A stretch of 64,000 bases of DNA from an uncultured Lachnospiraceae bacterium (GTDB taxonomy: Bacteria; Bacillota; Clostridia; Lachnospirales; Lachnospiraceae). A program made the position numbers and the translations under genes. The stretch covers positions 151,875-215,874 of the forward strand of contig CAJLRL010000003.1 of assembly GCA_905209075.1 (NCBI GenBank), given 5' to 3'. This document shows, in pieces, positions 33,772-43,807 of this stretch. Each line of letters begins with the position of its first letter. Position 1 is the first letter of the stretch. Below the pieces are notes generated by a model. The model saw only the letters and a program-made list of their open reading frames with translations, was not told where the DNA came from and ran no database searches.

Positions 33772-36420
33772 GTGGCTGATGTAACACCAATGATGCAGCA
33801 TTATCTGCAGACAAAAGAAGAATATAAGGACTGTATATTATTTTACAGACTAGGTGATTTTTACGAGATGTTCTTTGATGACGCAAAGATCGTATCAAAG
33901 GAGCTTGAACTTACTCTTACAGGGAAAAGCTGTGGTCTTGAAGAACGTGCGCCTATGTGCGGAGTTCCGTTCCATGCCGCAGAATCATACATTAACAGAC
34001 TTGTATCAAGAGGATATAAAGTCGCAATATGTGAGCAGATGGAAGACCCTAAGCTTGCAAAGGGAATCGTAAAAAGAGAAGTTATACGGGTTGTGACACC
34101 TGGTACAAATACCGACATGGCTTCGCTTGACGAAGCAAAAAACAACTATATAATGTCTATAGTCTATACAGAGGATAAATATGGCATAGCTGTTTCTGAT
34201 GTCACCACAGGTGATTTTTGTACAACGGAAGTGGACAATGAAAGAAAACTTCTTGATGAGATAAGCCGTTTCTGCCCTTCAGAGATTATATGCAATGAAG
34301 CATTATATATGAGTGGAGTGGATATTGATGATTTGAAAAACAGGCTGGGGATAACAATATCAGCACTTGATTCGTGGTATTTCGGGGATCAGCTTGCAAA
34401 AGAAACTCTTCTTACACATTTTCATGTGCAGTCACTTATAGGTCTTGGGATTGCGGATTATGATAGCGGAGTTATTGCATGCGGTGCGCTTCTTAAGTAT
34501 CTCTATGAAACGCAGAAAAATTCACTTGATAATATTCTTGAAATACATCCGTATTCAATCGGAAAATATATGATCATAGACAGCTCGTCCAGACGGAATC
34601 TGGAGCTTGTAGAAACACTTCGTGAGAAACAAAAAAGAGGTTCATTGTTATGGGTTCTTGACAAAACAAAGACGGCCATGGGGGCAAGACTTTTAAGATC
34701 ATATGTTGAGCAGCCTCTTATAGAAAAATCGGAAATAATAAAACGCCAGAATTTTATAGAGGCGTTAAATAAAAGTGAGATAACAAGGGATGAACTGAGA
34801 GAATATTTAAATCCTATATATGATCTTGAACGTCTTATAACAAGAATTACATATCAGTCAGCTAATCCAAGGGATTTGATTGCATTCAGAAACTCAATAA
34901 AAATGCTTCCACCTATAAAAACACTTCTGAAAGATATAAAGTGCAAGCTTGTAAGTGAGATAGACAGTGATTTTGATGTTCTTGATGATCTGTGCCTGCT
35001 GCTTGATCAGTCGATACAGGAAGAACCACCTATATCTGTACGTGATGGCGACATAATAAAAGAAGGCTACAGCGAGGAAGTCGACAAACTCCGTGCTGCA
35101 AAAACAAAGGGAAAAACGTGGCTTGCAGAACTTGAAGCTTCTGAAAAAGAAAAGACCGGGATCAAAAATCTGCGCATAAAATACAATAAAGTATTTGGCT
35201 ATTATCTTGAGGTTACAAATTCATATAAAGATCTTGTGCCTGATTATTATGTTAGAAAACAGACGCTTACAAATGCTGAAAGATATATAACACCGGAATT
35301 AAAAGAACTTGAAGATACGATCCTTGGGGCGGAAGACCGCCTCACATCGCTTGAATACGAGTTATTCAGGCAGGTACGGGATAAGATCGCACAATCTGTT
35401 TCGAGGATTCAAAAGACAGCCCGTGCCATTGCAAAGATGGATGTTTTTGCATCGCTTGCCCTTGTTGCAGGCCAGAACAATTATTGCAAGCCGAAAATAA
35501 ATGAAAGTGGGATAATAGATATTAAAAACGGGCGTCATCCTGTAGTCGAAAAGATGACAACGAACGATATGTTTATAGATAACGACACATATCTTGATCC
35601 TGATAAAAACCGGATTTCTATAATAACAGGTCCGAATATGGCAGGAAAATCGACATATATGAGACAGAGTGCTCTTATCGTGCTTATGGCACAGATAGGA
35701 AGCTATGTTCCTGCATCCTCGGCAAATATAGGAATTGTAGACAGGATATTTACGAGAGTCGGAGCCTCAGATGATCTTGCTTCAGGACAAAGTACTTTTA
35801 TGGTCGAGATGAATGAGGTTGCCAATATTTTAAGAAATGCAACATCAAAATCATTGCTTATACTTGATGAGATAGGCCGGGGAACAAGTACTTTTGACGG
35901 ACTAAGTATAGCATGGGCGGTTGTAGAACATATAAGCAATCCAAAACTTTTAGGTGCAAAGACATTATTTGCAACACATTATCATGAACTTACAGAGCTT
36001 GAAGGCAAGCTTGACAGTGTAAATAATTATTGTATTGCAGTAAAAGAAAAGGGAGATGACATAGTTTTCCTTCGTAAAATCGTAAAGGGCGGTGCTGATA
36101 AGAGTTATGGAATACAGGTGGCAAAGCTTGCAGGGCTTCCGGATTCTGTAATAGAGCGGGCAAAGGAAATTGTTGAACAGCTTCTGGCAAACGACATAAC
36201 AGAGACTGTAAAAAATATTTCAGTGGAAACAGGTTCAAAAAAACACAGCAGGAAGCAGCATCTCGATGAAGTTGATATGACACAGATTTCTCTTTTTGAT
36301 ACGGTAAAGGATGATGACATAATTGAGGAACTTAAAAATATCGACATTGGAAATCTGACACCACTTGATGCGCTTAACAAATTATACCAGCTGCAGAATA
36401 AAGTTAAAAACCGCTGGTAG
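33772..36420 (+). CDS. mutS: DNA mismatch repair protein MutS
   Basis: MutS recognises mismatches and recruits MutL. The 882-residue protein has the mismatch-contacting Phe30-x-Glu32 in GDFYEMF near the N terminus, the lever and clamp domains, Walker A (GPNMAGKSTYMR, around residue 620), ASDDLASGQSTFMVEM, Walker B (LLILDEIGRGTSTFDG) and FATHYHEL. The start is GTG, with GAGAGGAA ahead of it. MutL follows 18 bases later. Confidence 0.97.
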   Translation: MADVTPMMQHYLQTKEEYKDCILFYRLGDFYEMFFDDAKIVSKELELTLTGKSCGLEERAPMCGVPFHAAESYINRLVSRGYKVAICEQMEDPKLAKGIVKREVIRVVTPGTNTDMASLDEAKNNYIMSIVYTEDKYGIAVSDVTTGDFCTTEVDNERKLLDEISRFCPSEIICNEALYMSGVDIDDLKNRLGITISALDSWYFGDQLAKETLLTHFHVQSLIGLGIADYDSGVIACGALLKYLYETQKNSLDNILEIHPYSIGKYMIIDSSSRRNLELVETLREKQKRGSLLWVLDKTKTAMGARLLRSYVEQPLIEKSEIIKRQNFIEALNKSEITRDELREYLNPIYDLERLITRITYQSANPRDLIAFRNSIKMLPPIKTLLKDIKCKLVSEIDSDFDVLDDLCLLLDQSIQEEPPISVRDGDIIKEGYSEEVDKLRAAKTKGKTWLAELEASEKEKTGIKNLRIKYNKVFGYYLEVTNSYKDLVPDYYVRKQTLTNAERYITPELKELEDTILGAEDRLTSLEYELFRQVRDKIAQSVSRIQKTARAIAKMDVFASLALVAGQNNYCKPKINESGIIDIKNGRHPVVEKMTTNDMFIDNDTYLDPDKNRISIITGPNMAGKSTYMRQSALIVLMAQIGSYVPASSANIGIVDRIFTRVGASDDLASGQSTFMVEMNEVANILRNATSKSLLILDEIGRGTSTFDGLSIAWAVVEHISNPKLLGAKTLFATHYHELTELEGKLDSVNNYCIAVKEKGDDIVFLRKIVKGGADKSYGIQVAKLAGLPDSVIERAKEIVEQLLANDITETVKNISVETGSKKHSRKQHLDEVDMTQISLFDTVKDDDIIEELKNIDIGNLTPLDALNKLYQLQNKVKNRW

Positions 36421-36438
36421 GAAGGAGGATGATCATAT

Positions 36439-38349
36439 ATGCCAGATATTGCAGTCCTAAATCAGGAGACAATAGATAAAATAGCTGCCGGCGAAGTTGT
36501 AGAAAGACCATGTTCAGTGGTAAAGGAACTTGTAGAAAATGCTATAGATGCAGGATCGAGTGCAATAACTGTCGAGATAAAAGAAGGTGGGATTTCTTTT
36601 ATAAGAATTACAGATAATGGATGTGGAATACAAAGGAACCAGGTTCCGCTTGCATTTTTACGTCACAGTACAAGTAAGATAAAGAACGCAGAAGATCTTC
36701 TTACAGTAAAATCCTTAGGCTTCAGAGGCGAAGCTTTATCAAGTATCGCTGCTGTGGCAAGAGTTGAACTGATCACAAAAACTTATGATGAGCTTACTGG
36801 CACCCGTTATGTCATAGAAGGTTCAAAAGAAATAACAAACGAAGAGATCGGTGCGCCGGATGGAACTACCTTTATAGTAAAAGATCTGTTTTATAATACG
36901 CCTGCAAGAAGAAAATTTTTAAAGACGGCAACGACAGAGGGCGGCTATATAAGTGATATGGTCGAAAAACTTGCATTGTCGCATCCGAATATATCGTTTA
37001 AATTTATAAACAATAATCAGACAAAGCTGCATACATCGGGTAACGGAAACCGTAAGGACATAATATATCATATATTTGGCAGAGACATATCATCTTCACT
37101 TCTTCCGGTTGATTTTGAATGTGAATATTTCAAACTGGAAGGATTTATAGGAAAACCGGTAATAACAAGAGGAAACCGTAATTATGAAATTTATTTTATA
37201 AACGGACGTTACATAAAAAGTTCACTGCTTTCAAAGGCTATAGAGGAGGCATATAGGAATTTTCTTATGCAGCACCAATATCCGTTTACAGTTTTGTATT
37301 TTACATTTTATAGTGAACTGGACGTAAATGTCCATCCTACAAAAATGGAACTTCGATTTGATAACAATAACGAAGTATACGTTGAACTGTGCGATGCGAT
37401 ATATAAGCTTCTTTCACATAAAGAGATGATTCCTGAGGTTCCGGTCGGCTCAAATGATAAGCCGGCAAAAATCATACATAAATACGAAGAACCCATTCCT
37501 GAACCATTTGAAAAAAGAAGGATCAATGATATCGCTGCATCAGCTGCCATGGATAATGCAATTATAAAGCATAGTCCGGGAACATATGAATTTGATGACA
37601 AAAAAATAAGACCGATCCAGACTGTGTCAGAAAAATTTGAACCATTTGGTACAAAAAGTGAAAATGCAAATAAAAAAGAAGAAACACAGGAAACGGAAAA
37701 TAATGTAATAAGCAATCCTTCCCAGCAGACACTGGCTGATATTGATAAAGAGTTTATGACCCAGGCTTCACGCAAACAGTTTAATATAATCGGACAGCTT
37801 TTTAAAACGTACTGGCTCATTGAATTTGAGGATAAGCTTTTTATTATTGACCAGCATGCAGCCCATGAAAAAGTTTTATATGAGCGCACGATGGCAAGAC
37901 TTAAAGAAAAGGACTTTACATCCCAGACTATCAGTCCGCCGATCATCCTGAGCCTTGATTCAAAGGAAAGCGCAATGCTTGAAAAATATAGTGCACAGAT
38001 CCGGCAATTTGGTTATGAAGTGGAGCATTTTGGTGGTAAAGAATATATGATCAGTGCTGTGCCGGACAATCTGTTCCATATCGACATGAAAGATCTATTT
38101 ATTGAAATGCTTGACGATTTTTCAAATCTGACGGGAAGACAGACACCGGATCTTATAATAGAAAAGGTCGCAAGCATGTCATGTAAAGCGGCAGTAAAAG
38201 GAAATGACAAGCTTTCTCTTCCAGAGATAAATGAACTTATAGATGAACTTTTATCTTTGGACAATCCGTATAACTGCCCACATGGACGCCCTACGATAAT
38301 TTCTATGAGTAAATATGAAATAGAAAAAAAATTCAAGAGGATTATATAA
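36439..38349 (+). CDS. mutL: DNA mismatch repair protein MutL (endonuclease form)
   Basis: The 636-residue protein has an N-terminal GHKL ATPase (GEVVERPCSVVKELVENAID, GFRGEALSSIAAV), a poorly conserved linker (about 335-440), and a C-terminal domain with the metal-binding endonuclease motif DQHAAHEKVLYE near residue 471, plus CPHGRPTII at the end. The intact motif means this MutL nicks DNA itself, as in bacteria without MutH. GGAGG lies 11 bases before the ATG. The stop abuts miaA directly. Confidence 0.97.
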   Translation: MPDIAVLNQETIDKIAAGEVVERPCSVVKELVENAIDAGSSAITVEIKEGGISFIRITDNGCGIQRNQVPLAFLRHSTSKIKNAEDLLTVKSLGFRGEALSSIAAVARVELITKTYDELTGTRYVIEGSKEITNEEIGAPDGTTFIVKDLFYNTPARRKFLKTATTEGGYISDMVEKLALSHPNISFKFINNNQTKLHTSGNGNRKDIIYHIFGRDISSSLLPVDFECEYFKLEGFIGKPVITRGNRNYEIYFINGRYIKSSLLSKAIEEAYRNFLMQHQYPFTVLYFTFYSELDVNVHPTKMELRFDNNNEVYVELCDAIYKLLSHKEMIPEVPVGSNDKPAKIIHKYEEPIPEPFEKRRINDIAASAAMDNAIIKHSPGTYEFDDKKIRPIQTVSEKFEPFGTKSENANKKEETQETENNVISNPSQQTLADIDKEFMTQASRKQFNIIGQLFKTYWLIEFEDKLFIIDQHAAHEKVLYERTMARLKEKDFTSQTISPPIILSLDSKESAMLEKYSAQIRQFGYEVEHFGGKEYMISAVPDNLFHIDMKDLFIEMLDDFSNLTGRQTPDLIIEKVASMSCKAAVKGNDKLSLPEINELIDELLSLDNPYNCPHGRPTIISMSKYEIEKKFKRII

Positions 38350-39303
38350 ATGGAAAAACAACCTATGGTCATTCTTACAGGACCAACTGCTGTTGGAAAA
38401 ACCAATCTTTCAATCGAACTTGCCAAAAGAATAAATGGTGCTATAATATCGGCAGATTCAATGCAGGTATATAAATATATGGATATAGGTTCTGCAAAGA
38501 TCATGCCACAGGAAATGCAGGGAATAAAGCATTATCTAATAGATGAGCTGCTGCCTTCGGATGAATTTAACGTGTTTATTTTTAAAAAAATGGCAAAAAA
38601 GGCGCTTGAAGAAATTTATTCAAATGATCAGATCCCTATAATAGTCGGTGGAACAGGTTTTTATATACAGGCATTGCTGTATGATATTGATTTTACAGAA
38701 CAGGACACAGATATAGCATATCGAAACAAGCTGAGTGAGTTTGCAGCAGTAAATGGAAATCATGCACTCCATGAGATGCTTAAAAATATAGATCCTGTTT
38801 CGTATGAAACAATACATGAAAATAATGTAAAACGTGTTATAAGGGCACTCGAATATTACCATAACTGCAGCGAGCCTATTTCAAAGCATAATGATAGTGA
38901 AAGACAAAAAGAATCACCTTATAATTTTGCATATTTTGTATTAAATGATGAAAGAAAAAGATTATATGACAGAATCGATAAAAGAGTAGACATTATGGTT
39001 GAAAATGGTCTTGTTGAAGAGGTAAAAAAGTTAAAAAATATGGGTTATACGAGTGATATGGTTTCTATGAAAGGCATAGGCTATAAGGAAATACTTAACA
39101 GCCTTGATGGAGCATATGATATTGATGAGGCCGTTGAAAAAGTAAAGCAGGAATCAAGACGATTTGCCAAACGCCAGCTTACATGGTTCAGACGGGAAAA
39201 AGAAACGATATGGCTTGAAAAAGAAGAATATTCATATGATGATAATAAAATATTAAGTAAAATTAAAGAAATACTTGAGGAAAAGAGGATTATAATTTGT
39301 TAG
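38350..39303 (+). CDS. miaA: tRNA dimethylallyltransferase
   Basis: MiaA transfers a dimethylallyl group to A37 of tRNAs reading UNN codons, using the isoprenoid product of the MEP pathway. The 317-residue protein has the P-loop GPTAVGKTNLS, ISADSMQVYKYMDIGSAK, and the later GGTGFYIQALLYD and RRFAKRQLTWFR. It begins at the base after the mutL stop. MutS-mutL-miaA is a conserved unit in Firmicutes. Confidence 0.97.
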   Translation: MEKQPMVILTGPTAVGKTNLSIELAKRINGAIISADSMQVYKYMDIGSAKIMPQEMQGIKHYLIDELLPSDEFNVFIFKKMAKKALEEIYSNDQIPIIVGGTGFYIQALLYDIDFTEQDTDIAYRNKLSEFAAVNGNHALHEMLKNIDPVSYETIHENNVKRVIRALEYYHNCSEPISKHNDSERQKESPYNFAYFVLNDERKRLYDRIDKRVDIMVENGLVEEVKKLKNMGYTSDMVSMKGIGYKEILNSLDGAYDIDEAVEKVKQESRRFAKRQLTWFRREKETIWLEKEEYSYDDNKILSKIKEILEEKRIIIC

Positions 39304-40577
39304 AACAAATGTATAAGGAACTTGGAATATCAAAACCTGTTCTTGATTTCGGAAAAAAATGCGAAGATGAATTAAAAGAAAGATTTTTAAAGATTGATGA
39401 GAACGCAGAATTAAACCAGCTTAAGGTAATAAATGCAATGCAGAAAAACAAAGTCAGTGCTGAATGCTTTAATATGTCAAGCGGATATGGGTATAATGAT
39501 CTTGGAAGAGATACACTTGAAAAAGTATATGCTGACTGTTTTAAGGGCGAGGATGCACTTGTAAGACCACAGATAACATGTGGAACACATGCACTCGCAC
39601 TTGCGCTTATGTCGAATCTGCGCCCGGGAGATGAGCTTTTGTCACCTGTCGGAAAACCATATGATACACTTGAGGAGGTTATCGGAATACGTCCATCAAA
39701 AGGTTCACTCTCTGAATATGGTGTTACATATTCGCAGGTTGATCTTCTGCCTGACGGAGAATTTGATTTTGAGGGTATAAGAAAAGCTGTCAATGAAAAA
39801 ACTAAGCTTGTAACTATACAAAGATCCAAAGGATATGCCACAAGACCAACCTTATCTGTAGAGCGCATAGGAGAACTTATCAAATTTATAAAAGAAATCA
39901 AACCGGATGTAATATGCATGGTTGATAACTGCTACGGAGAATTTGTCGAAGACAGGGAACCACTTGAGGTCGGAGCAGACATGATAGTTGGCTCACTGAT
40001 CAAAAATCCGGGTGGCGGGCTTGCTCCTATAGGCGGATATATCGTAGGGAAAAAGGAATGTGTTGAGAATGCTGCATACAGGCTTACATCTCCGGGACTC
40101 GGAAAAGAAGTCGGGGCATCACTTGGCGTGATACAATCTTTCTATCAGGGTCTGTTTTTATCTCCGACAGTTGTAAGTGGGGCATTAAAAGGTGCAATTT
40201 TCGCAGCAAAAATATACGAAAAACTTGGATTTAAGGTTGTACCTGACGGAACAGAAAGCAGACATGATATTATCCAGGCTATAGAATTTAATAACAGGGA
40301 TGCGATGATCGCATTTTGTGAAGGAATACAGGCAGCAGCACCTGTTGACAGCTATGTAACACCAGAGCCATGGGCGATGCCGGGGTATGATTGTGATGTC
40401 ATAATGGCAGCAGGCGCATTTGTTCAGGGATCATCAATTGAATTATCCGCAGACGGACCTGTAAAGCCTCCGTATGCCGTTTATTTCCAGGGAGGACTTA
40501 CATGGTATCACGCAAAACTTGGAATTTTGATGTCTTTACAAAAACTTTATGAGAGAAATCTTGTTAAGCTTGATTAG
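39297..40577 (+). CDS. PLP-dependent protein of the methionine gamma-lyase / COG4100 ('aluminium resistance') family
   Basis: A 426-residue fold-type I PLP enzyme. The likely Schiff-base lysine lies in MIVGSLIKNPGGGLAP, with VDNCYGEFVEDREP upstream supplying the PLP-ring aspartate. Family members are annotated as methionine gamma-lyase or aluminium resistance proteins, and the true substrate is unproven. It starts with TTG inside the end of miaA; AGAGGA lies 7 bases ahead. Its position after mutSL-miaA is conserved in Clostridia, but the link is unknown. Confidence 0.87.
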   Translation: MLEQMYKELGISKPVLDFGKKCEDELKERFLKIDENAELNQLKVINAMQKNKVSAECFNMSSGYGYNDLGRDTLEKVYADCFKGEDALVRPQITCGTHALALALMSNLRPGDELLSPVGKPYDTLEEVIGIRPSKGSLSEYGVTYSQVDLLPDGEFDFEGIRKAVNEKTKLVTIQRSKGYATRPTLSVERIGELIKFIKEIKPDVICMVDNCYGEFVEDREPLEVGADMIVGSLIKNPGGGLAPIGGYIVGKKECVENAAYRLTSPGLGKEVGASLGVIQSFYQGLFLSPTVVSGALKGAIFAAKIYEKLGFKVVPDGTESRHDIIQAIEFNNRDAMIAFCEGIQAAAPVDSYVTPEPWAMPGYDCDVIMAAGAFVQGSSIELSADGPVKPPYAVYFQGGLTWYHAKLGILMSLQKLYERNLVKLD

Positions 40578-40589
40578 GTATGCTAAAAT
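40561..40589 (+). promoter_or_regulatory. Promoter of radC-mreBCD
   Basis: TTGTTA (40561-40566) and TAAAAT (40584-40589) with an extended TG element are 17 bases apart. It overlaps the end of the COG4100 gene and closely resembles the promoter at 30900-30928. Confidence 0.6.
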
Positions 40590-40624
40590 TAAAACACCGT
40601 TTTTAAGAGAGCGGAAAGGAATAA

Positions 40625-41314
40625 ATGCAAAAAAACAACCTGATCAAAAATTTACCAATATCAGAAAGACCATATGAAAAATTTTTAAAGTATGGTTCTA
40701 AGGCGCTTTCTGATGCAGATCTTTTGGCTATTATCATAAAGACCGGCACAAGAGATTTAAGTTCTCTGGATATTGCTAAATCAATTTTAAGACAAAAACA
40801 GGGCAATCTTTTGAATCTGTATGAGATGTCTTTTGAGGAGCTCATGGACTTTCCGGGAATAGGAAAGATCAAGGCGATCCAGCTTAAGGCAGCTGCAGAA
40901 TTATCAAAAAGAATTGCAAGCACAAGCAGAGGTTATACTCTTAAGATGAACAGCCCTGCATCTATTTCAGATTATTATATGGAACAGATGAGGCACCTTA
41001 GGGAAGAAATAGTTTTATGCGCATATTTTGACTCAAAAGGAGTATTCCTTGGAGACAAGATCATATCTAAGGGTTCCATTACATCCTCAATGGTTGTTAT
41101 AAGTTCTGTTTTTAAAGCAGCACTTGAAAAGAATGCACAAAGAATCGTACTGCTGCATAATCATCCAAGCGGAGATGCTTCTCCAAGCCGTGATGATATT
41201 TCTGTAACAGATAATTTGTGTCAGGGTGCGAAGATACTTGGAATTGAGTTTGGCGATCATATAATAATTGGTGATAACAAATATTATAGTTTTTTTGAAA
41301 ATAATCTTATATAA
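40625..41314 (+). CDS. radC: RadC-family JAMM-domain protein
   Basis: A 229-residue protein with a helix-hairpin-helix N-terminal part (MDFPGIGKIKAIQLKAAAEL) and a JAB/MPN+ domain with the metal motif HNHPSGDASPSRDD near residue 178. Despite its name, a DNA-repair role has not held up for RadC; the function is unsettled. AAAGGA lies ahead of the ATG. It sits just upstream of mreB, an arrangement common in Firmicutes. Confidence 0.94.
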   Translation: MQKNNLIKNLPISERPYEKFLKYGSKALSDADLLAIIIKTGTRDLSSLDIAKSILRQKQGNLLNLYEMSFEELMDFPGIGKIKAIQLKAAAELSKRIASTSRGYTLKMNSPASISDYYMEQMRHLREEIVLCAYFDSKGVFLGDKIISKGSITSSMVVISSVFKAALEKNAQRIVLLHNHPSGDASPSRDDISVTDNLCQGAKILGIEFGDHIIIGDNKYYSFFENNLI

Positions 41315-41336
41315 ACAGAAGACGAGGTAATCAAAC

Positions 41337-42341
41337 ATGAGTAACAATGTATATGGCATTGATTTAGGTACAAACAATTTTAAAGTGTATTCTAAAGCAT
41401 CAGGTAAAACCATGCTTGAAAAGAATACGATCGCACTGATCAATAAGGATGAAATATATGCATATGGTGACAGTGCATACGCAATGTACGAAAAAGCTCC
41501 GGAAACGATCAATGTGGTTTTCCCGGTTGTTGAAGGTGTAATCGCAGATTATAACTTCCTCCAGAAAATGATATTTGATTTTCTTGAGCATAAGATGAAA
41601 GCAAGAATTAAAAATGCAGAATTTATCGTAGCGGTTCCAACGGATATCACTGATGTTGAAAAACGTGCATTTTATGAGCTTTTTTATAAAAGTAAATCAA
41701 AGCCTAAAAAGGTTATGCTGTGCGAAAAACCAATTGCAGATGCAGTCGGACTTGGCATAGATGTCAATGAACCTACAGGTGTTATGATTGTAGACATGGG
41801 AGCAGACACAACAGAAATTTCTGTTATTTCACTTGGAGGACTTGTTTTGAGCGACCTGTTACATTTTGGTGGTAACAGAATTGATGAGTCTATTATTTCT
41901 TATGTGAGAAAAGAGTTTAACCTTGTTATAGGTCAGAAGACCGCTAAATCATTAAAAGAAAATATCGGCTCTGCACTTCCGGGAAGAGAAGAAAAAATGA
42001 TGATAGTAGGGCGTGACGTAGTAAGCGGGCTTCCTATCGAAATGGATATCTCAGCAGAAATTGTTTATGAGGCTATGAAGTCTAATTTAGAATCTATCTG
42101 TACATCAATAAAAATGATCCTTGAAAAGACTCCGCCAGAACTTGCTAAGGATATAATCCATTCAGGAATATATATCACAGGCGGTGGCTCAAAGCTTAAT
42201 GGGCTGGATAAATTATTTGAACAGATTACAAATATAAAGATCATAGAAAGTGAGTTCCCGGATGAAAGCTCAGTGCGCGGACTCGTAAAGATTGTTTCAG
42301 ATTCTAAATATAAACGTCTTCCGTTTAGCATTAAAAAATAA
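41337..42341 (+). CDS. mreB: MreB/Mbl-type rod-shape actin homologue
   Basis: MreB filaments guide the elongation machinery along the membrane. The 334-residue actin-fold protein has phosphate-1 motif YGIDLGTNNFKV, the phosphate-2 motif IVDMGADTTEISVIS and the adenosine motif YITGGGSKLNGL. The divergence of the first motif from the usual GTANT form leaves some doubt over whether it is MreB or Mbl. GAGG precedes the ATG, and mreC and mreD follow as expected. Confidence 0.94.
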   Translation: MSNNVYGIDLGTNNFKVYSKASGKTMLEKNTIALINKDEIYAYGDSAYAMYEKAPETINVVFPVVEGVIADYNFLQKMIFDFLEHKMKARIKNAEFIVAVPTDITDVEKRAFYELFYKSKSKPKKVMLCEKPIADAVGLGIDVNEPTGVMIVDMGADTTEISVISLGGLVLSDLLHFGGNRIDESIISYVRKEFNLVIGQKTAKSLKENIGSALPGREEKMMIVGRDVVSGLPIEMDISAEIVYEAMKSNLESICTSIKMILEKTPPELAKDIIHSGIYITGGGSKLNGLDKLFEQITNIKIIESEFPDESSVRGLVKIVSDSKYKRLPFSIKK

Positions 42342-42356
42342 TTTACAGAGGCTCAT

Positions 42357-43271
42357 ATGAAAAGAAAGTATCGAAATACAAACAAAAAATTACCAACTAA
42401 ATATGTATTGCTTATATTGACAACTGTTTGTTTTGTTGCGATCCTTTTAAGCCTGACACTTAATATATCTGGCGGACCATTGAAAAATGTTGCCGGATAT
42501 ATTTTTGTGCCTATGCAAAAGGGAATAAATAATATAGGCACGACATTATCAGATAAGGCAAACGATTTTAAGACACTTGGTGAAGTAATGAAGGAAAACG
42601 AGGAATTAAAAGCCCAGGTTGAGGATCTTACGACACAGCTTAACACGAACAAACTTGAGCAATATGAACTGGATAATTACAGGGAGCTTTTAGAACTTGA
42701 TGCAAAATATCCTTCATACAATAAGGTTGCAGCCAGTGTCATTGCAAAAGATAGTGGAAACTGGTTTTCAACCTTTACGATTGATAAAGGAAAAAATGAC
42801 GGGCTTGATGTGAATATGAATGTAATAGCCGGAAGCGGACTTGTAGGAATAATTACTGACGTAGGTCCTAATTATGCAAAAGTAAAGTGTATAATAGACG
42901 ACTCAAGCAATGTCAGCGGCATGGTTTCGACAACAGAGGATAACCTTACGGTATCCGGAAGCATTAAATCCATGAATGAGAAAAAGGTTATAACTTTTTC
43001 GGAATTAAAGGATGATGATGATCAGGTCAAAGAAGGAGATCCTGTTGTCACATCATATGTTTCAGACCTTTATCAGCAGGGGATCCTCATCGGATATGTA
43101 ACATCAGTTGAAAATAATTCAAATAATCTTACAAAGTCAGGAACTATAACTCCGGTTGTTGATTTCGAACATCTTGAAAATGTACTCGTTATAACAGATA
43201 TAAAGAGTGTAAAAAACGAGTCTGCGGATAAATCAGGGAATCAGACTGAATCGACCGAACAGGCTAAATAG
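42357..43271 (+). CDS. mreC: Rod shape-determining protein MreC
   Basis: MreC connects the cytoplasmic MreB filaments to wall synthases outside. The 304-residue protein has an N-terminal membrane helix (about 16-36), a coiled coil (about 75-105, LKAQVEDLTTQLNTNKLEQ) and the beta-sheet domain with VIAKDSGNWFSTFTIDKGK and GLVGIITDVGPNYAKV. The C terminus is a short polar tail. It lies between mreB and mreD with 15-base gaps. Confidence 0.95.
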   Translation: MKRKYRNTNKKLPTKYVLLILTTVCFVAILLSLTLNISGGPLKNVAGYIFVPMQKGINNIGTTLSDKANDFKTLGEVMKENEELKAQVEDLTTQLNTNKLEQYELDNYRELLELDAKYPSYNKVAASVIAKDSGNWFSTFTIDKGKNDGLDVNMNVIAGSGLVGIITDVGPNYAKVKCIIDDSSNVSGMVSTTEDNLTVSGSIKSMNEKKVITFSELKDDDDQVKEGDPVVTSYVSDLYQQGILIGYVTSVENNSNNLTKSGTITPVVDFEHLENVLVITDIKSVKNESADKSGNQTESTEQAK

Positions 43272-43285
43272 GATTGGAGATATAA

Positions 43286-43807
43286 ATGAGGCGTAAAGTT
43301 ACTCTGTTTTTTATAATATGCATATGTTTTTTGCTGCAGACTACTGTGTTTAAAGCATTAACCTTTGCAAATATTTCTCCCAACCTTTTAATAATCGCAG
43401 TTTCTTCTTTTGGATTTATGCGTGGAAGAAAAGAAGGAATGTGGGTTGGATTTTTTTGTGGATTACTTATTGACATTTTTTTCGGTAATTTAATCGGAAT
43501 ATATGCTTTAATCTATATGTACATTGGTTTTATAAATGGTTTTTTCCAAAAAAGATTTTATCCTGATGACATAAAATTGCCAATGTTACTGATAGGAGGA
43601 AGTGATCTGGTATGTAATTTATTTGTATACTTTTTCATGTTCCTTCTGAATGGCAGATTTCAGTTTTTATATTATCTGAAAGCAATAATAATACCGGAAC
43701 TTGTATACACAATGGTGATAAGCATTTTCCTTTATCTTTTATTCCTTAAGATAAATCAGAAGCTTGAAAAATGCGAAAAAAGGAGAGCGAAGAAATTTGA
43801 TTTATGA
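43286..43807 (+). CDS. mreD: Rod shape-determining protein MreD
   Basis: A 173-residue integral membrane protein with five to six hydrophobic helices that completes the MreBCD elongation complex. The FMRGRKEGMWVGFFCGLLID segment is typical of the family. GGAG lies ahead of the ATG. The gene overlaps the start of mrdA by a few bases. Confidence 0.93.
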   Translation: MRRKVTLFFIICICFLLQTTVFKALTFANISPNLLIIAVSSFGFMRGRKEGMWVGFFCGLLIDIFFGNLIGIYALIYMYIGFINGFFQKRFYPDDIKLPMLLIGGSDLVCNLFVYFFMFLLNGRFQFLYYLKAIIIPELVYTMVISIFLYLLFLKINQKLEKCEKRRAKKFDL